DNA of 64,000 nucleotides from Owenia fusiformis (GCA_903813345.2 CAIIXF020000005.1:39683375-39747374); one strand, 5' to 3'. Numbered from the stretch's first letter, positions 26,201 to 41,200 are shown. Notes: generated by a model from the letters alone, not told the origin. Numbers and translations: made by a program.

Positions 26201-29200
26201 TTCTGGTGTACTTTCAGATCGAGGACCAAAGGGAGTATATACAGAAGGTTACCAGAGATGGTGACAAAGAGTTTGGCTTGCCACACAAGATAGTTCCTAA
26301 GCAGCTCATCTCAATCAATATGAGCAGGTAAAATCAGTACAGTTTTGTGCATAGGTTCTGGGCCGATATAAAGATGGCAGCACCAACAGAATCCAGTATA
26401 ATTTATCTTTTAAACCAGATAACATAGATAAACACAGATCGATTACCATGCCATCTTTATTTAAAAATGTTTTTATTGCCCTTAGCCTATTGTTTTGTGG
26501 CCTATCATTTTACTCATTTTGTACATGTATTGTAATATTGTAGTGTAGTTTAGTTTAGTGTAGTTGATTAGATATATTTTATACCGATTTATATATTATG
26601 CTATGATATTTAAAGAGTCAATAAAAGATACATACAAGAGTTGACCAAAAAAGTCTTAAAATGTTTCTTCTAATCCAAAAAGTTCTTATCTGTTCTTGTT
26701 TGGTATAATTGGGTGACATTGAATTATATCCTTCATTTTCATGTAGGCAATCCATCTGAGTGAATCATTTAATGTCTTGGTTTTAGTATCCTAAAAAGTG
26801 CCCCAGTGATCAAAACTCATACTTTAGATATGTACATGAAAATGATTTCTTAATGTAATTCTTTCGAAGTATTTTTCCTATGAAGATCAACCAGATGAAA
26901 TATGAATGTCAAAAGTTCAAGACTTTTTGAACAACCCTTGTATACTTACTTGATACTATTAATTTATATGAAACCAATATGATAATTTGGTGTTATTTTC
27001 AGCAATGAAGATGATAGATATGGAGGGTAAAACCATGATTGAATGATTTTGAATATTTTTTTATCACATTTGTATGAGTGATTTTATAAGCTTGCACATT
27101 TGCACAATTTTTGTGTATTTAACTTGTGTGCTACAAAAAGCTTTACTGCAACACTTTCAGAGAAAGTAAAATTAAATTGTTCATCACCACTTTCATCAGA
27201 ATTAATATATTTTCACCACTCGATCACATTTGTAAAAATTTGTTTCCATGCTTTTTTTTACAAAACACACAGTGACTATAATTCAAGAGCACAATTGTTT
27301 ATCGACTTTCACATTTGATTCATTTTTTTTAAACAATAGGTTTATTTCATTGATATATTTTTCATGGCATAATATTTGATTCATGATTAATAAGTACAAT
27401 CACGGTATTTATTCTCACATTCATGTTACAAAGTACATTTCTACTCATGAAATAATATGTGATGGTTGAATAAGCAACGAAGGAATCACATGAATAAAGG
27501 CATTTTAAGTTGACATGAGGAGAAATTTTAGTTGAATGCCCTGTTTATTTCTCTTCCAGATCTGCGTTAAGAAATGTTTACATGCTGGAGTTCCATCCTT
27601 CCCTCGCTTTCGCAAGCAAGATTCCTGATGCACTCAACTATGCATTCTGGGTAAATTTTTATTGCATTTAATCACTGACTTATTTTCATTCTGCGATCCC
27701 ATGTATAGTACCACCAATAAAATATCAATGATTTTTATGTCTCCCCCACCACAAGTGGTGAAATATTGTTACAGTCTATGCTTCTGGATGGTGTTTGGTG
27801 TCTGTTACTATTTGCGTTTGGGATCTGTAACAGTTTGCTGCATCTGTTACAAGGTGGTGACATTTTGTCATGTTAATGCTACTATTATTATTTTCAAGGT
27901 GTATCAAGCTTTCTTTGGTGTTTTAGGAGTTGTATCATGTCCACAAACCTGAGACAACAACTGAGATTATCAGTCTTGAGAGGAAACTACTGGAGTTTGC
28001 TTACAATGCTTGGGAACAGCAGCAACCAATGGGAACATCATATTCACAACAGACTCAGAAAGATGTAAGTATTCAGAGAATATTCTGACATTAATGCTTG
28101 TAACAACATGTTTTTCTTGATGACCCATTGTCCATTTCTGTTTATTGAGAATTCATTCTTTATTTGCAGCTACTCACTGATGTGTTTGTTGAGGACCCAT
28201 TGTTTATTTGCAGTTATTCTGGGAGGTGTTTGTTGAAGGCCTATTGTTTATTTGCAGTTATTCTCTGAGGTGTTTGTTGAAGATCCATTGTTTATTTGCA
28301 GCTATTCTCTGAGCTGTTTGTTGAAGATCCATTGTTTATTTGCAGCTATTCTCTGAGCTGTTTGTTGAAGGCCTGTTTATTCACAGCTATTCTCTGAGGT
28401 GTTTGTTGAAGATCCATTGTTTATTTGTAGAGGAGGTGTTTGTTGAAGATCCATTGTATATTTGCAGCTATTCTCTGAGGTGTTTGTTGAAGATCCATTT
28501 TTTATTTGCAGCTATTCTCTGAGGTGTTTGTTTAAGATCCATTGTTTATTTTAGCTATTCTCTGAGGTGTTTGTTGAAGATCCATTGTTTATTTGCAGCT
28601 ATTCTCTGAGGTATTTTTTGAAGATCCATTGTTCATTTATAGCTATTCTATGAGGTGTTTGTTGAAGATCCATTGTTTATTTGTACCTATTCTCTGAGGT
28701 GTTTGTTGAGGACCCATTGTTTATTTGCAGTTATTCTCTGAGGTGTTTGTTGAAGATCCATTGTTTATTTGTAGCTATTCTCTGTTGTGTTTGTTGAAGA
28801 TCCATTGTTTCTTTGCAGCTATTCTCTGTGGTGTTTGTTGAAGATCCATTGTTTATTTGTAGCTATTCTCTGTTGTGTTTGTTGAAGATCCCTTGTTTAT
28901 TTGTAGCTATTCTCTGTTGTGTTTGTTGAAGATCCATTGTTTATTTGTAGCTATTCTCTGTTGTGTTTGTTGAAGATCCCTTGTTTATTTGTAGCTATTC
29001 TCTGTTGTGTTTGTTGAAGATCCATTGTTTATTTGTAGCTATTCTCTGTTGTGTTTGTTGAAGATCCATTGTTTATTTGTAGCTATTCTCTGTGGTGTTT
29101 GTTGAAGATCCATTGTTTATTTGCAGCTATTCTCTGACGTGTTTGTTGAGGACCCATTGTTTATTTGCAGCTATTCTCTGAGGTGTTTGTTGAAGATCCA

Positions 29201-32200
29201 TTGTTTATTTGCAGCTATTCTCTGATGTGTTTGTTGAGGACCCATTGTTTATTTGCAGCTATTCTCTGAGGTGTTTGTTGAAGATCCATTGTTTATTTGC
29301 AGCTATTCTCTGATGTGTTTGTTGAGGACCCATTGTTTATTTGCAGCTATTCTCTGATGTGTTTGTTGAGGACCCATTGTTTATCTGTGAGATTGCTGGT
29401 ACACTAGTGCACAAGTATGAACAGAATCCAGTGAGGAAGTCACAGAGAGAGAAACACACAGGGATGATCCAAGTAGTAGCAACCTTGATGGAGGTAGGTG
29501 TAAATCTGAACAATGAAATAATCAGTTAAGCTATGTGATAACTTTTGTTGTATTAAGCGCTTCAGATTTTTAATTTTGATGAATACCTTTATTCCTATAA
29601 TAATAATCCATTATAATGTAACAACCATTTCCTCTGTTAGTCAGTAAAGTTAAAATACTGATTAATGATATATTATTTTTCTGTTTCAAGGCAATAAACC
29701 TCCGACAGAGATTAATAGATGCATCATGGGAGACAGAAATCCTCTCTAAAATCTACCGTCGCCAAGCCATTGAACTCAGTTTTGATGACTGCCATCTTTT
29801 CTTGAGATTTGTACAGTTTGAGTTTGCTGCGATGAAAGAGAATGCTGGGAAACCGCCTCCTTTGTTCATCACTGCAGTTCAAGAAGATGACTCTAATGTT
29901 GATAGGTAAGAAAATAATAGATATTTTAGTAGGTACATGTTTAGGTTAGTCGTGAGATGGTTAACCGAAACTGCTGAGCTCCGACCACCATTGAGTTTTG
30001 ATTCAGTTCAGAACATTACTGTTCGTAAACCCACATTTGCTAAAATAAGATAGATGAAGAAAAATGTCTGCTGTGGACTCCTAGTCCCAATTAATGATTA
30101 TATTTCAATATCTTTTTAATTGGTTAAAACTCCCCAGTGACATTCATCTTCTAAAAGTATATATTCATGATTATTTCCTGTTTGTTCTAAAGGTATGTGC
30201 CTACATACCTCTACTTGGCTGTGCATGAGTTAGATGAAAATCATGTTGGCAGATTTAGCTTCAGGAGTCGGGATGGTGTTTTACAGGTATGTGCAGTACA
30301 TTGCACACTTTCTATTACTCTGTTTACTCATATATATCATTGTACCAATTTCTCTTTTGAATTACTACTTTATTATAACTGAACTACTTGAGCATCACTC
30401 AGAGGTTTAAATGATAATGTAATCAAATTGGTCTACACGCATCCTGATAACCAATTGACAAAATCAAACTACATGTTCATGTATCTATCTATACTTTATA
30501 TGTCAGTAAACCTCGATTTTCAATTTAGTAATGATTAAATTCTCAATAAATCAGATTTCTTAATTACCATTCTTTATTATGAACGGTTTTTGGTGATCAA
30601 TGACATCTATTCAAGTCTGTGATGTAGATTTATACCTAGCTCTTCTGTAACGTCATTCACAGGTCAGGCTGACCTCAAGTCAGCTCGATGTAGAATCTTT
30701 ATTCACATTTATAGCTAAGCCTAATCACCTTACGATAATTCTTTTTATGATAGAAACACCAAAATTGGTACAAGTGTAACTGAAGGCAATTGAAACAAAT
30801 TGGCTCGAGGCAGCAAGTGATCCGGAGCCTCGTTCTGTTAAAAATCCAAGATGGCCGCCAATACATATAGATTTTTAAGAAATTTGAATTATCTTTGAAT
30901 TAATGTTGTATTTTAGCTCTAAACCAATTGTATTTGTTTAAGGGAATTCCAGACAGTTGCTTGTAATATAGGAACTACTTTACATTATATTTAACTATTA
31001 AAACGGGTGTTCAGCAAGGCTCAGTATTAAGCCTTGTACTATTTTATAAGCTTTTATTGAATTACTCATAATTATACATATTAATATGGGAATCACACAT
31101 ATGATTGAGAATAAATGCTGGATAGACTCTGCACTGAAGGGATATTAAATATATTTTCTTTTGGAAAAAATCTCTAGCCATGTTAAAACATGGTATGTAC
31201 ATAGTCAAACGTGTCATACATATAGTAAATCCTGGTCAAATACCAGTGCTTGCGGCTGACCAACCATTGTTTGCTTCCCTGAAAACCATTCAATAGATAT
31301 ACCCTGATACACATGGGGAAGATAAATACTTGATCATGTTTGGAGGTCTCCATATAGAAATGGCATTCCAGAAGGTGGTTGGTGATTGGCTGACAGACAG
31401 CGTTTGGGTAAATGTAATTGCTCAGTCAAATACAGCATCAGTTGGTACTGCAGAGTCGTTCCTAAAGGGAAGCCATATAACCAAGACTCGAAGAGCACGT
31501 CAAATTATGTTGACAGCACTCCACATCCTAATGAAGAAAGCTTTCAACATATACCTAGCTGCTGCCCAACTCAGAGATGTAGCCCCCCTATCCTTTGAAG
31601 AATGGAAAAGGGAAGGGGAAGCCAATTCCCCCCATTTCAAATACTGGGCTATAACACAGGGCCTTGAAATGATGCTTATGATCTTTGTTAGATCCTTGAG
31701 AGAGACAGACTTTAAACTCTACATATCTGTTTTGACCAAGATGATGCCCTGGTTTTTTGCATTAGATCATACACACTATTCCAGATGGCTCCCAATACAC
31801 CTAAGGGACATGGTCCAATTGGAGACAACTCACCCTGACCTGTAACAGCGTTTCAATGAAAGTCTCTTTACAGTTCAGAAGACACCTAGGTCATTCTCAA
31901 CCATCCCTATAGACCAGGCCCATGAGCAAATAATACTCTGATTAAGGGTTCTGGTGGGGATATAGGAATAACAGAGAATCCTAGTGCACTGAAACGATGG
32001 ATGATAGCTGGTCCTGCAATATCCCAGATCATCAAAGAGTTTGAAGAAGTCTCAAGTATAGGAGACATGAAAGCCAACAAAGACTTTAGCCACCACGAGC
32101 AAATAGCAAGCATCCAACAGAAATTTAGAGATGACACCATCAGAAGTATAGAAGACATTGGCAACCAAAGCTTCACTAAGTGTACAACTGAACATCTTGT

Positions 32201-35200
32201 GGAGAGAACTGAACCATTGGATACACCCATAAAACGCCACAAGATCGCAATGTTTAGCAGCAAAATACCCAAAAGAACAAATCAGAAATCTCAAATCAAG
32301 AAAATGAGAAACGACTGTGATTTATTCACCAAATTATACATCACATGCCAGACAAGAAACATTGATCTTGATGACTTTCTCATGCATGAGAACCAGGAGT
32401 ATCCACCTTCACTTGCAAAGTATGGTGTCCTCAGAAATGGTGACAAATCAGAGCTTCTTGACTGCATGGAGGATATCGTTCCTAGGGGAAAAGATAGGCC
32501 TGTTGTTATTGCTGAAATAATAGATGGTGCATGTTCAGTACACCTTCTAAAACCAACTACAGCAAAGACCGTTGAGGATTATGCCACTGATGTTTTCCTT
32601 CCCTACATCCAAGGTTAGCTGCAACATGTTGATCGCCTCGATATAATTTGGGATGAGTACCTGACAAGGAGCCTGAAGACGATGACGAGCTAGACAGAAG
32701 CGTGGGAAAGGTGACAGAAGGCTGACCTACACGTATCTTGGTAACACTGTACCCAGAAACTGGCAGTCTCACTTAACAGATGACTCCAACAAGCAACAGT
32801 TGTTTGGTATTTTAGCCTACAAACTATCAAGTCTTCCATTAGATTGTGACCACCATTGGTAAGAAGGTGATTTGCAATCCTGCAATTAGTGATACAAATG
32901 ACTTGGAGCCATGTTCTCATGAAGAAGCAGATACCAAAATGTTTGTCCACGTTGCCCTTATGGCTAGAAGAGGGTTTGCCAGAATACTTATCAGAAGCAA
33001 TGATACTGATATAGTTGTCCTTGCTGTAGCTGCCTCTGTCCAACTAGGTATTAGCACATAGGTTGCATTTGGAACTGGGAAAAACTATAGGTATTTGGCT
33101 GCTCATGAGATGGCAAGAGCTCTTGGACCTACCAAATCTGAATGTCTCCCTGTTTTCCATGCATTTACTGGGTGTGATAGGACATCGTCATTCGTTGGCC
33201 ATGGAAAAAATAATGTTGGACAGTATGGAATAAATATCCAGAAGTAACAGAAGCATTCCTCGCTTTAAAACAAAACCCACATCACATAGCAGAAGAAGCT
33301 CTATTTCTATTGGAACGTTTCACAACCATTGTGAATTTTTGTGTTTTATGGATTATGGCGACGGTTTTTTTGAATGGATGTTGACCCTTTGAAATGCCTA
33401 TGGACTTGGAGACTGGATTTTATCTATCCCACATCATTTGAGACTGAATGCTCTATCTTGTATGAGTACTTGTATCTACAACTATTTTTGATGTTATGAG
33501 TATTGGCTATCAATTTCTAATTTTTTCTTTAACATGTATTGTAATGACTTCAGTATGAATGAAATGTCCCTTGGTGTTCTGGTCTTGGATTGTGATATCA
33601 GTTCTTGAATGGTAGGGGAAAGGGGGTATTATACATTGTTTCTTTTCACGTTAGATCATGGTTTTGGGATATATGTGGTTTGTTTTCTGCTTTTTCTTGC
33701 CAAGTTCCATTACAACTTTTGGTCCTTTCCCTTTGGCACTTGTGCTTAGATATTTGTCATTGTTCTCTATGACAGGACAAGTTCAACAACTGATATTAAC
33801 TCAACCAGAAAATATCTTTTCACCAAGAAGGGAAGACAGATTGACAAGATACCTCCGACTAAGGCAGCTTTGGAGCAGCATATTAGGAGAGATTGTTAGG
33901 AGGGATTGTTTGAGGCCAAATACTGGATCCTCGCCCAAGTGGTGTCCAGGATTATTTGAAGTTTGGCTCGGAGGAGGATGATGGTGATCACGCGATTCCA
34001 CTTTTTGGTTTACTCTTCAGCAAACGTCAATATCATGCAGAGAACTCATAAAGTGTCAATGCAGCAAGGGATGTCGTCCTTAGTACTGTTCATGTAAAAA
34101 AGCTGGCTGGGCAAAATGCACAGAACTTTGTAAGTGCAGTGGGCTTTGCACTGATTAGTGAGAGTAACAATAAAAGACAAAATATTTGAGATTTGAGAAA
34201 GATGGTGATCAAAAATGTAAAACATTGACAATTTATCAAACACAATTGTGACAATTTATCAAACATAAATTGCCCCAGCATTGACATTTTCGCATTGTAG
34301 CACCATCTAACTGGTACTGTAACAATAACCCCCTTATTTTGGATATGTGGCTGAATATATTCTCTTATACAAGTTGTTCAGTAGAAGTAAGAGATCTTAT
34401 TATCCAATATTATGTACTCAGTCTTTGGTTAACAATTTTTGATGAATAACATGTCATTTATGAACTTAATAGTACAGGTCATAATACTGAACCTTGTGTT
34501 ACGCCGTTTTACATTTGAAACTCAAGTTAAATGTCAGTTCATCAAAAAAGATTCATTTCAAAGCCACTTCTTGAGGTTTCTATGCAGTTTGCATTAAAAT
34601 GTTAGAGGATCTTGAGATTTTAATAGAAATCGGCAAAATCACAAAAAGACTGGCGGCCATTTTAAATTTTTTCCAAAACGAGGCTCCGGATCACTTGCTG
34701 CCTCGAGCCATTTTTTTCCAATTACAATCAGCTACACTTGTACCGACTTTGGTGCTTCTATCATAAAAAGAATTATTGGGAGTGTTTTTCAAGTGATTCG
34801 GCCTAACTATTACATTTTACATTTTTTTATGAAAAGGGAAAATAAAGTTGGGATGGAACATTGAACTAAAAATTATGATTGTTGTCTAATTATGAACTCT
34901 TAACTATGATTTATATTTTAAGAATTGATGAAATGAAACAAATGTCCATTGCTGTTCAGTGTTACGTTTTACATTACAGGTATGCAAGGCGGGCTCATTT
35001 GCGAGTCTGCAGGTTGTACTACAGTGCCAGGTAGTCCACAAGAATTCCCTAACTGCTGCTGTTCTACTTGCCAATGCTTGCCAGCCAGCCAAACAAGCAC
35101 AACTAGAACTGAAGGGGTAATAATGCGTAATAATACGTGTATTTTGTTAGATCATGAACAGCAATGTCTAAAAAACTTACTCAATGAATAGTATAATATG

Positions 35201-38200
35201 GGATTGACAGGAACATCTCTTTTAAGGCAAGGATTCCACATGATACATAAAATAGGATCAGGAGTTGACTTATTGAGATTCATTTATTCGATTCAAATAT
35301 ATGAAATCTCATAATTTTTATGTCACCACACAACGAGACATTCGACCTCTGTAACAAACTGCTACACTTTTGTCACCACATGCAATAACAACCTGGTCGT
35401 GACATTTGTCAAGTTAATACCTTGTGCACTTGTGGTAAGCAATCTGCTGAACACTTAGAATCCAGGAACTTTCAACTTTTTATTTATCACTAGAATAAAT
35501 AAACTTTCAACTTTTTATTTATGACTAGAATAAAGGAACTTTCAACTTTTTATTTATCGCTAGAATAAAGAAACTTTCCATTTTTCATCTATAACTAGAA
35601 TAAAAGAATTTTAAACTTTATTTATTTATCACTAGAATGAAGGAACTTTCAACTTTATTTATCACTAGAATAAAGGGAGATGCAGATACAAAAAGTGAGA
35701 AAAGCTCATTGACTGCCATGACAGGCTTCTCAAGTGGAACTAAAGGCACAGAGTTTGCCAACAAAATGCAGGCTGCCAAGCATAAATCTAAATGTTCATC
35801 TGAAGCATTTGTGTCCCTACAGCTAGAAAAGGTAAGCCATTTATGCTAATTAGGTTTTGCTCTATAGCCTATATATACAGGCCCGTAGCTAAGGGGGTTC
35901 ACTTTTCAGAAAAATTCCAGGGGAGGTTCACTTTGACAAATTCGTCCCAAAATCACATAATTAATGTTAAGAATTGTGAAAAACTGCATGATTTTGAAAT
36001 AATTTTTGGCAGGGGGGGACCCCTCGAACACCCCCCTCCCTCCTGGCTACAGGCCTGCTTTAAGTTTTGCTGTAAGTATTTTTCAGTGCAATAGTTTTTG
36101 CTGTACATGTTCATCACTGCATTTATAGGTTTTTGCTTTATGCTACATCTTTGTTTATATTCTGTTTATGTAGAGGGTGAGTCAAAAAAGGTAACCCAAA
36201 CAAATCTTAATAACTCAGTCATCCAGTATATGTTTTAAGCCATATTTGGCGCAATTGAGACCATGTTGAATATTCTTTCATTCTAGTAGTAGGTTCCAGT
36301 GGTCTTTTTCAAATGCTCAAAATTTTAAAGCCATTTTATAAAATCACCAAATATGAACACCCAGAACTTTATCGTTGGGATTATTTCAAAGATAATGTGT
36401 ACACTAACAACCCTAGATGCATCAGAAAGTTGAAACAAGAGATAAGAAGGAAAGCAAAAGCCATAACACAAGTGTCTTTGAGTGTGTAGTCAGAAAACCT
36501 CACCTGATGCATTTAAGTTTGACTTCGAAGACAAGACTGGGATTTTGAACATGTTTTGTAAAATGGTCATCAAATCTTGACCATTTGGAATAGACCAATG
36601 AAACTTGTTGGAATGAAAATTGAACAAAGTTTAATTGTGCTTAATATGACCCAGAACCTGTACCTGCTGACTGAGTTATTAAGTTTTGTTTGGGTTATCT
36701 TTTTTGGCTCACCCTGTATTTGTTTACAAATGTCACACAAATGTAAGGTTGCCAGTGACATCTATATATGTGCCATATTTTTCATACGTCACAGCATGCC
36801 TCTCCTGGGAATGCCCTACTAACTCCCACTTCTCACTCCCTTGGAAGCCACTCACGTCAACTGAATCAGAGTCTGACTTCATATCAATATAACGCACATC
36901 ATGGGCCCAGCTCCCGAATTTCAGTGGGCAGTTCACTCTACTTCTACGTGCTGTCTTATCTAGTCTCTTACAGCTGGCAGTGATGACCATGCTGGGATAC
37001 CATAAAACACTGCCGTCATTTGTCACTATAGTGAGGGATTCCAACACCATTTCAGGTTTCCTCACACTGGAAAACATTTAACAGAGAATCAGATATATCA
37101 AGCAGGCTAAACAAAAAAAATTTCAATTTTAGAATATTTTTGGCTCATATCATTCCTTGTCATGTCTTTTTTCTAAAAATCACAAAAGTGCATACTTTAT
37201 TACAGGAAAACTAATAATTTTTACAATAATGTATTATTTTTCTATAAAAATGGTTACCATTCTTATTATTTGGGAGAATTTAAACATTTTTCACTCATTT
37301 TTGCTCTTTGAATCATAAATAACTTCACCAATTTATAACATATTCTGAATCTTTTGGGAGATATTGTATTTGATATTGTAAGGAATAGATTGGTAGGTCA
37401 GTTATACATGTTGCTTGTAATTTTGTCACCCCCTATAGATCAGATTCTGCCTTTAAAACAGAAATAATTTTTATTGTTAATATGTCTATCTTTGTTATAT
37501 TAGGTCTCCACTTCCATTTCACTTCACTTATTTATTTATATTTACTTTTCATGCTTCCATTGGTTTTTTAAGTAACTTATAACCTAGGAATGCTATCAGT
37601 AAAGCTACTACAAGTGTTTTATAATGTAAATTCAATGAATTAAAAAAAATCACCTGTTCTCAAGCTCAATGTCAGGCTTCCACATTTTTTCTATTGGAAC
37701 ACGAATGGAGTTTATTCCATCGTAATCTTGAGGATCCCATTGCAGGAACTCATTCTTCCAAGTCTACAATTGTAGAAGCTAATGTAAAATAGTCAGATAA
37801 TATATCTATTAAATATGCAAATCCTAAACACTCGATAAATCATGATAAATGTCTAAAATATTAAATGTAAATATGGTAAATATAGAAAAATACATGAATG
37901 CAGAGTACAGAATGCACCACTTATGATATAAAAGTCCATATATGTATATAATAGTACTTACCATTGGTAGCCAAAGTACTGCCTTTATTTGGGAGCTATC
38001 AAGTTCCAAGAGATTTATCAATTGAATTCCAAAATTGACCTTAATTGCAGCTGTCTCATTTAAAATTGGGATGATGTCTTTGGATGGCAGTTTGTCCACC
38101 AAATTTTGAAGTCTTAAACGTGGAAGAGCTTCCTTTGATCTGAAATTAATTTTCATCATTATGTACGATATCATTTGAACAATTTCATATTCATGTGTAA

Positions 38201-41200
38201 CATAGTCATTTTCATTTTCACCCTCAGTTGTGGTTCATTGCATAATAGGTAATGAGATTTCCCCCCAGGTCTCAAGAAAAAGAACAAAAAGCCCCGTAGC
38301 GCAAATTACTTGGTCGGATGCTTTCAACAAAATAACTCATCCGAGCGCACTTACACACACATAATTCTTCATTAAGACAACATTTACACATGTACATGTT
38401 ATTATGATAAATCATAAAATGTTTGTACACCAAATACTCCATCAAACCACTGTACTGTGTTTTCTCCATTTAGCATATTTAGATGAATAAGTAGAGGAGT
38501 AAAATGGTAGAAAGTAATTCCTTCGGTTAGCCCACTGAACAAAGAAAAAATATTCATTTACATAAAGCATAGATTATGTACATAAATACTCACATTTTAT
38601 TTTTCTTCTCCTTATACCCTTTCACATCAAGGCACAATACTAAACAGATCACAAACAACATATACAACTTCATTTTGGCTTCCTAGTATGCAGTCCAGTT
38701 GGTCTTATCCCCTGTTTTCTTGTCTAACATTGGAATGACCTCCAAAACTGAAATTATATACTGCACTCTAACCTGGATGACTTTACCCACTGAATGAAGT
38801 TTGAGTTGGGATATAGAGAAGTCGTCTGTATTTATATATTATTAATTACAAGATGTCCATTTCTGTATATCTGTCTGGGTATGACTCAAAAGCCTGTTGA
38901 CAGAATTGATCTGCTATTACTGCTGGGTCTATCAATTCATAGTAAAATGTAGTCTTTGATAATTCCAGACTGATGCTAATAGACATTTTCAAGATGGCTG
39001 CTGAAATAAAAATGGCCACCATGTTTTAGGAAAATGTTATTTTTGGTGACTCAAATACATATTTGTGAAAATTGTATTGGTCAATGACTTGTGGTTATAG
39101 GACTTTTGCCAACTAGTGTAATGATATTTCATTCCTAAAACTCTTATCATCTACCTTTTCAATAATAGGCAGAACATTTTAAATAATATATTCAACTTCT
39201 TAAGGAACAAAATCCTAATAATTAAACAGACTGGCATCTGTGTATCATGTTGACCAGAGGAACAAAGGAAATTGACTTAAAGGATATATTTGGTTTGCAC
39301 TCAAGATTAATTTAAAGATAGCACAATATATTTGTCATTGGAGATTAAGATGAAATTATTATCAGATTATATCACAAAAGATGTCAATTCCAAATTTTGA
39401 GTTCTGTATCTACCTTTTTTATCTGTATCTACATATTTACAAATCCATTTGTTTCTAAAAAGGATTTAGACTTTTTCTCAGAACTTATTGATCGACCTAG
39501 TATGTCCTGACTTTCAATCAAAAATATTTATTTGTAGTCTTAATCTTTGAGAAACATTTGTGACTCAGCTAGTTTGAGGTTTTTGAACAATTTGACTTAA
39601 CATTTTTAGCTAAATACACTGAATCTATTATACTGTAGTTTTGGAAACAATATTTTTTTGTTGGGATCTACTATTCTGTGGTGTTGCCATTTTATAGCTG
39701 TCAGATGTGGGGACTAACTTTGTAAAATCACCAAAATGAGTGTGCAGTGGAGTAGTTTATGGATTCAACGAGCATACGTGACTCATGACACATACTTTAA
39801 AAGTGTGCCTATTAAAAAAATCAAAGTGGATCAAATATGTTTATGTTTTTCTTAAAAATAAATAAATGTGTTAATTTATGTTTAGAAAAGTTCAGTGTTG
39901 ACATACTCTTCATTTCTATTGATACATCTCAAGATAATTATTTGATTTTATTTTCATTCTGGATTGTGAAAAGAAGTGTAGGGATTAAAAAATTCATTAA
40001 ATATAATCACCATCTAATCCTCATTTGGCCTAAATATTCACTTAGTAAACCGGAATTTAAAATAAGTTATGAAATTGTTAAAGGCCCTTGCCAAAATTGA
40101 AAAATATTATATATCTTATCAAAGTCATCACTGTGTCATTGTATAGAATTTTTGGGAAAAAGTTGACTTTTGAAAAAAAAGTTATTGATATTTTGATTTT
40201 CAAATATTTGAATTTCCCGCCATTTAAGCAACAAAAGTTTGAATTTATTGATCATCAAATACAACACTTTACACTATAAAACACATTATTTTCTAACCAC
40301 TATTGGATAGAGGAAGTAAATGTTACCTAATTTCAACATTTCGATTGGCAAGATCTAAGGTTTTAAAAGTAAAGCAAATCTGGAGTCTGGAGTGTAAAAT
40401 TGCATTTTTAGGCAAAATATTGAGTTATAATCTTTTGGGATGCTTTTTGGAATGAAAATCTACAACTGATTAGTTTTTAGCTGAATTTTTAAGATGACCA
40501 TTTTATTTTTCCATCCTAAGTCTTTCCTCTTTAGCTGATTAGTGTTGGGCATTTGGGATAAAAAATCTATATAGGATCACCGATTGTTGGGAATGTGTTT
40601 TACCTGAGTTTGTATCCTTGTTTTATTTGCTTGCTTTGCCTTGATCCGTACAGAACTTTATAAAGATGACTGACACAAATCTGAAATTGAATAAAAGTGA
40701 TGAATTCTTTTAAAACATAAATTCAAAACATATTTGAAAGGACATTTCAAGGGGATATGTCTGGTTAATACTGGTTAGTTGTTTACTTTGAAACAGTAAT
40801 TTTCGATCAACATACCAGTACACAGCTTGGAATGTACAGCCACGGTGACATTTCCCTTTGATTATCAAGCGCAACAAGTTGCATTACATTGCATGTAATG
40901 CAGTTAGGGGATGCATTGGCCATCATCTGAGATTGCATGTGATGCAGTTAGGGGATGCATTGGCCATCATCTGACATTGCATGTGATGCAGTTAGGGGAT
41001 GCATTGGCCATCATCTGACATTGCATGTGATGCAGTTAGGGGATGCATTGGCCATCATCTGACATTGCATGTGATGCAGTTAGGGGATGCATTGGCCATC
41101 ATCTGACATTGCATGTTATGCAGTTAGGGGATGCATTGGCCATCATCTGACATTGCATGTGATGCAGTTAGGGGATGCATTGGCCATCATCTGACATTGC

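Noticed and set aside
35676-35831. Exon 24 starting after 'aataaag'
   Set aside because: That acceptor puts the exon out of phase with exon 23 and meets a stop; the start at 35669 keeps frame.
39837-40279. Two short plus-strand open frames
   Set aside because: AT-driven composition with no motif, splice context or similarity that I recognise.
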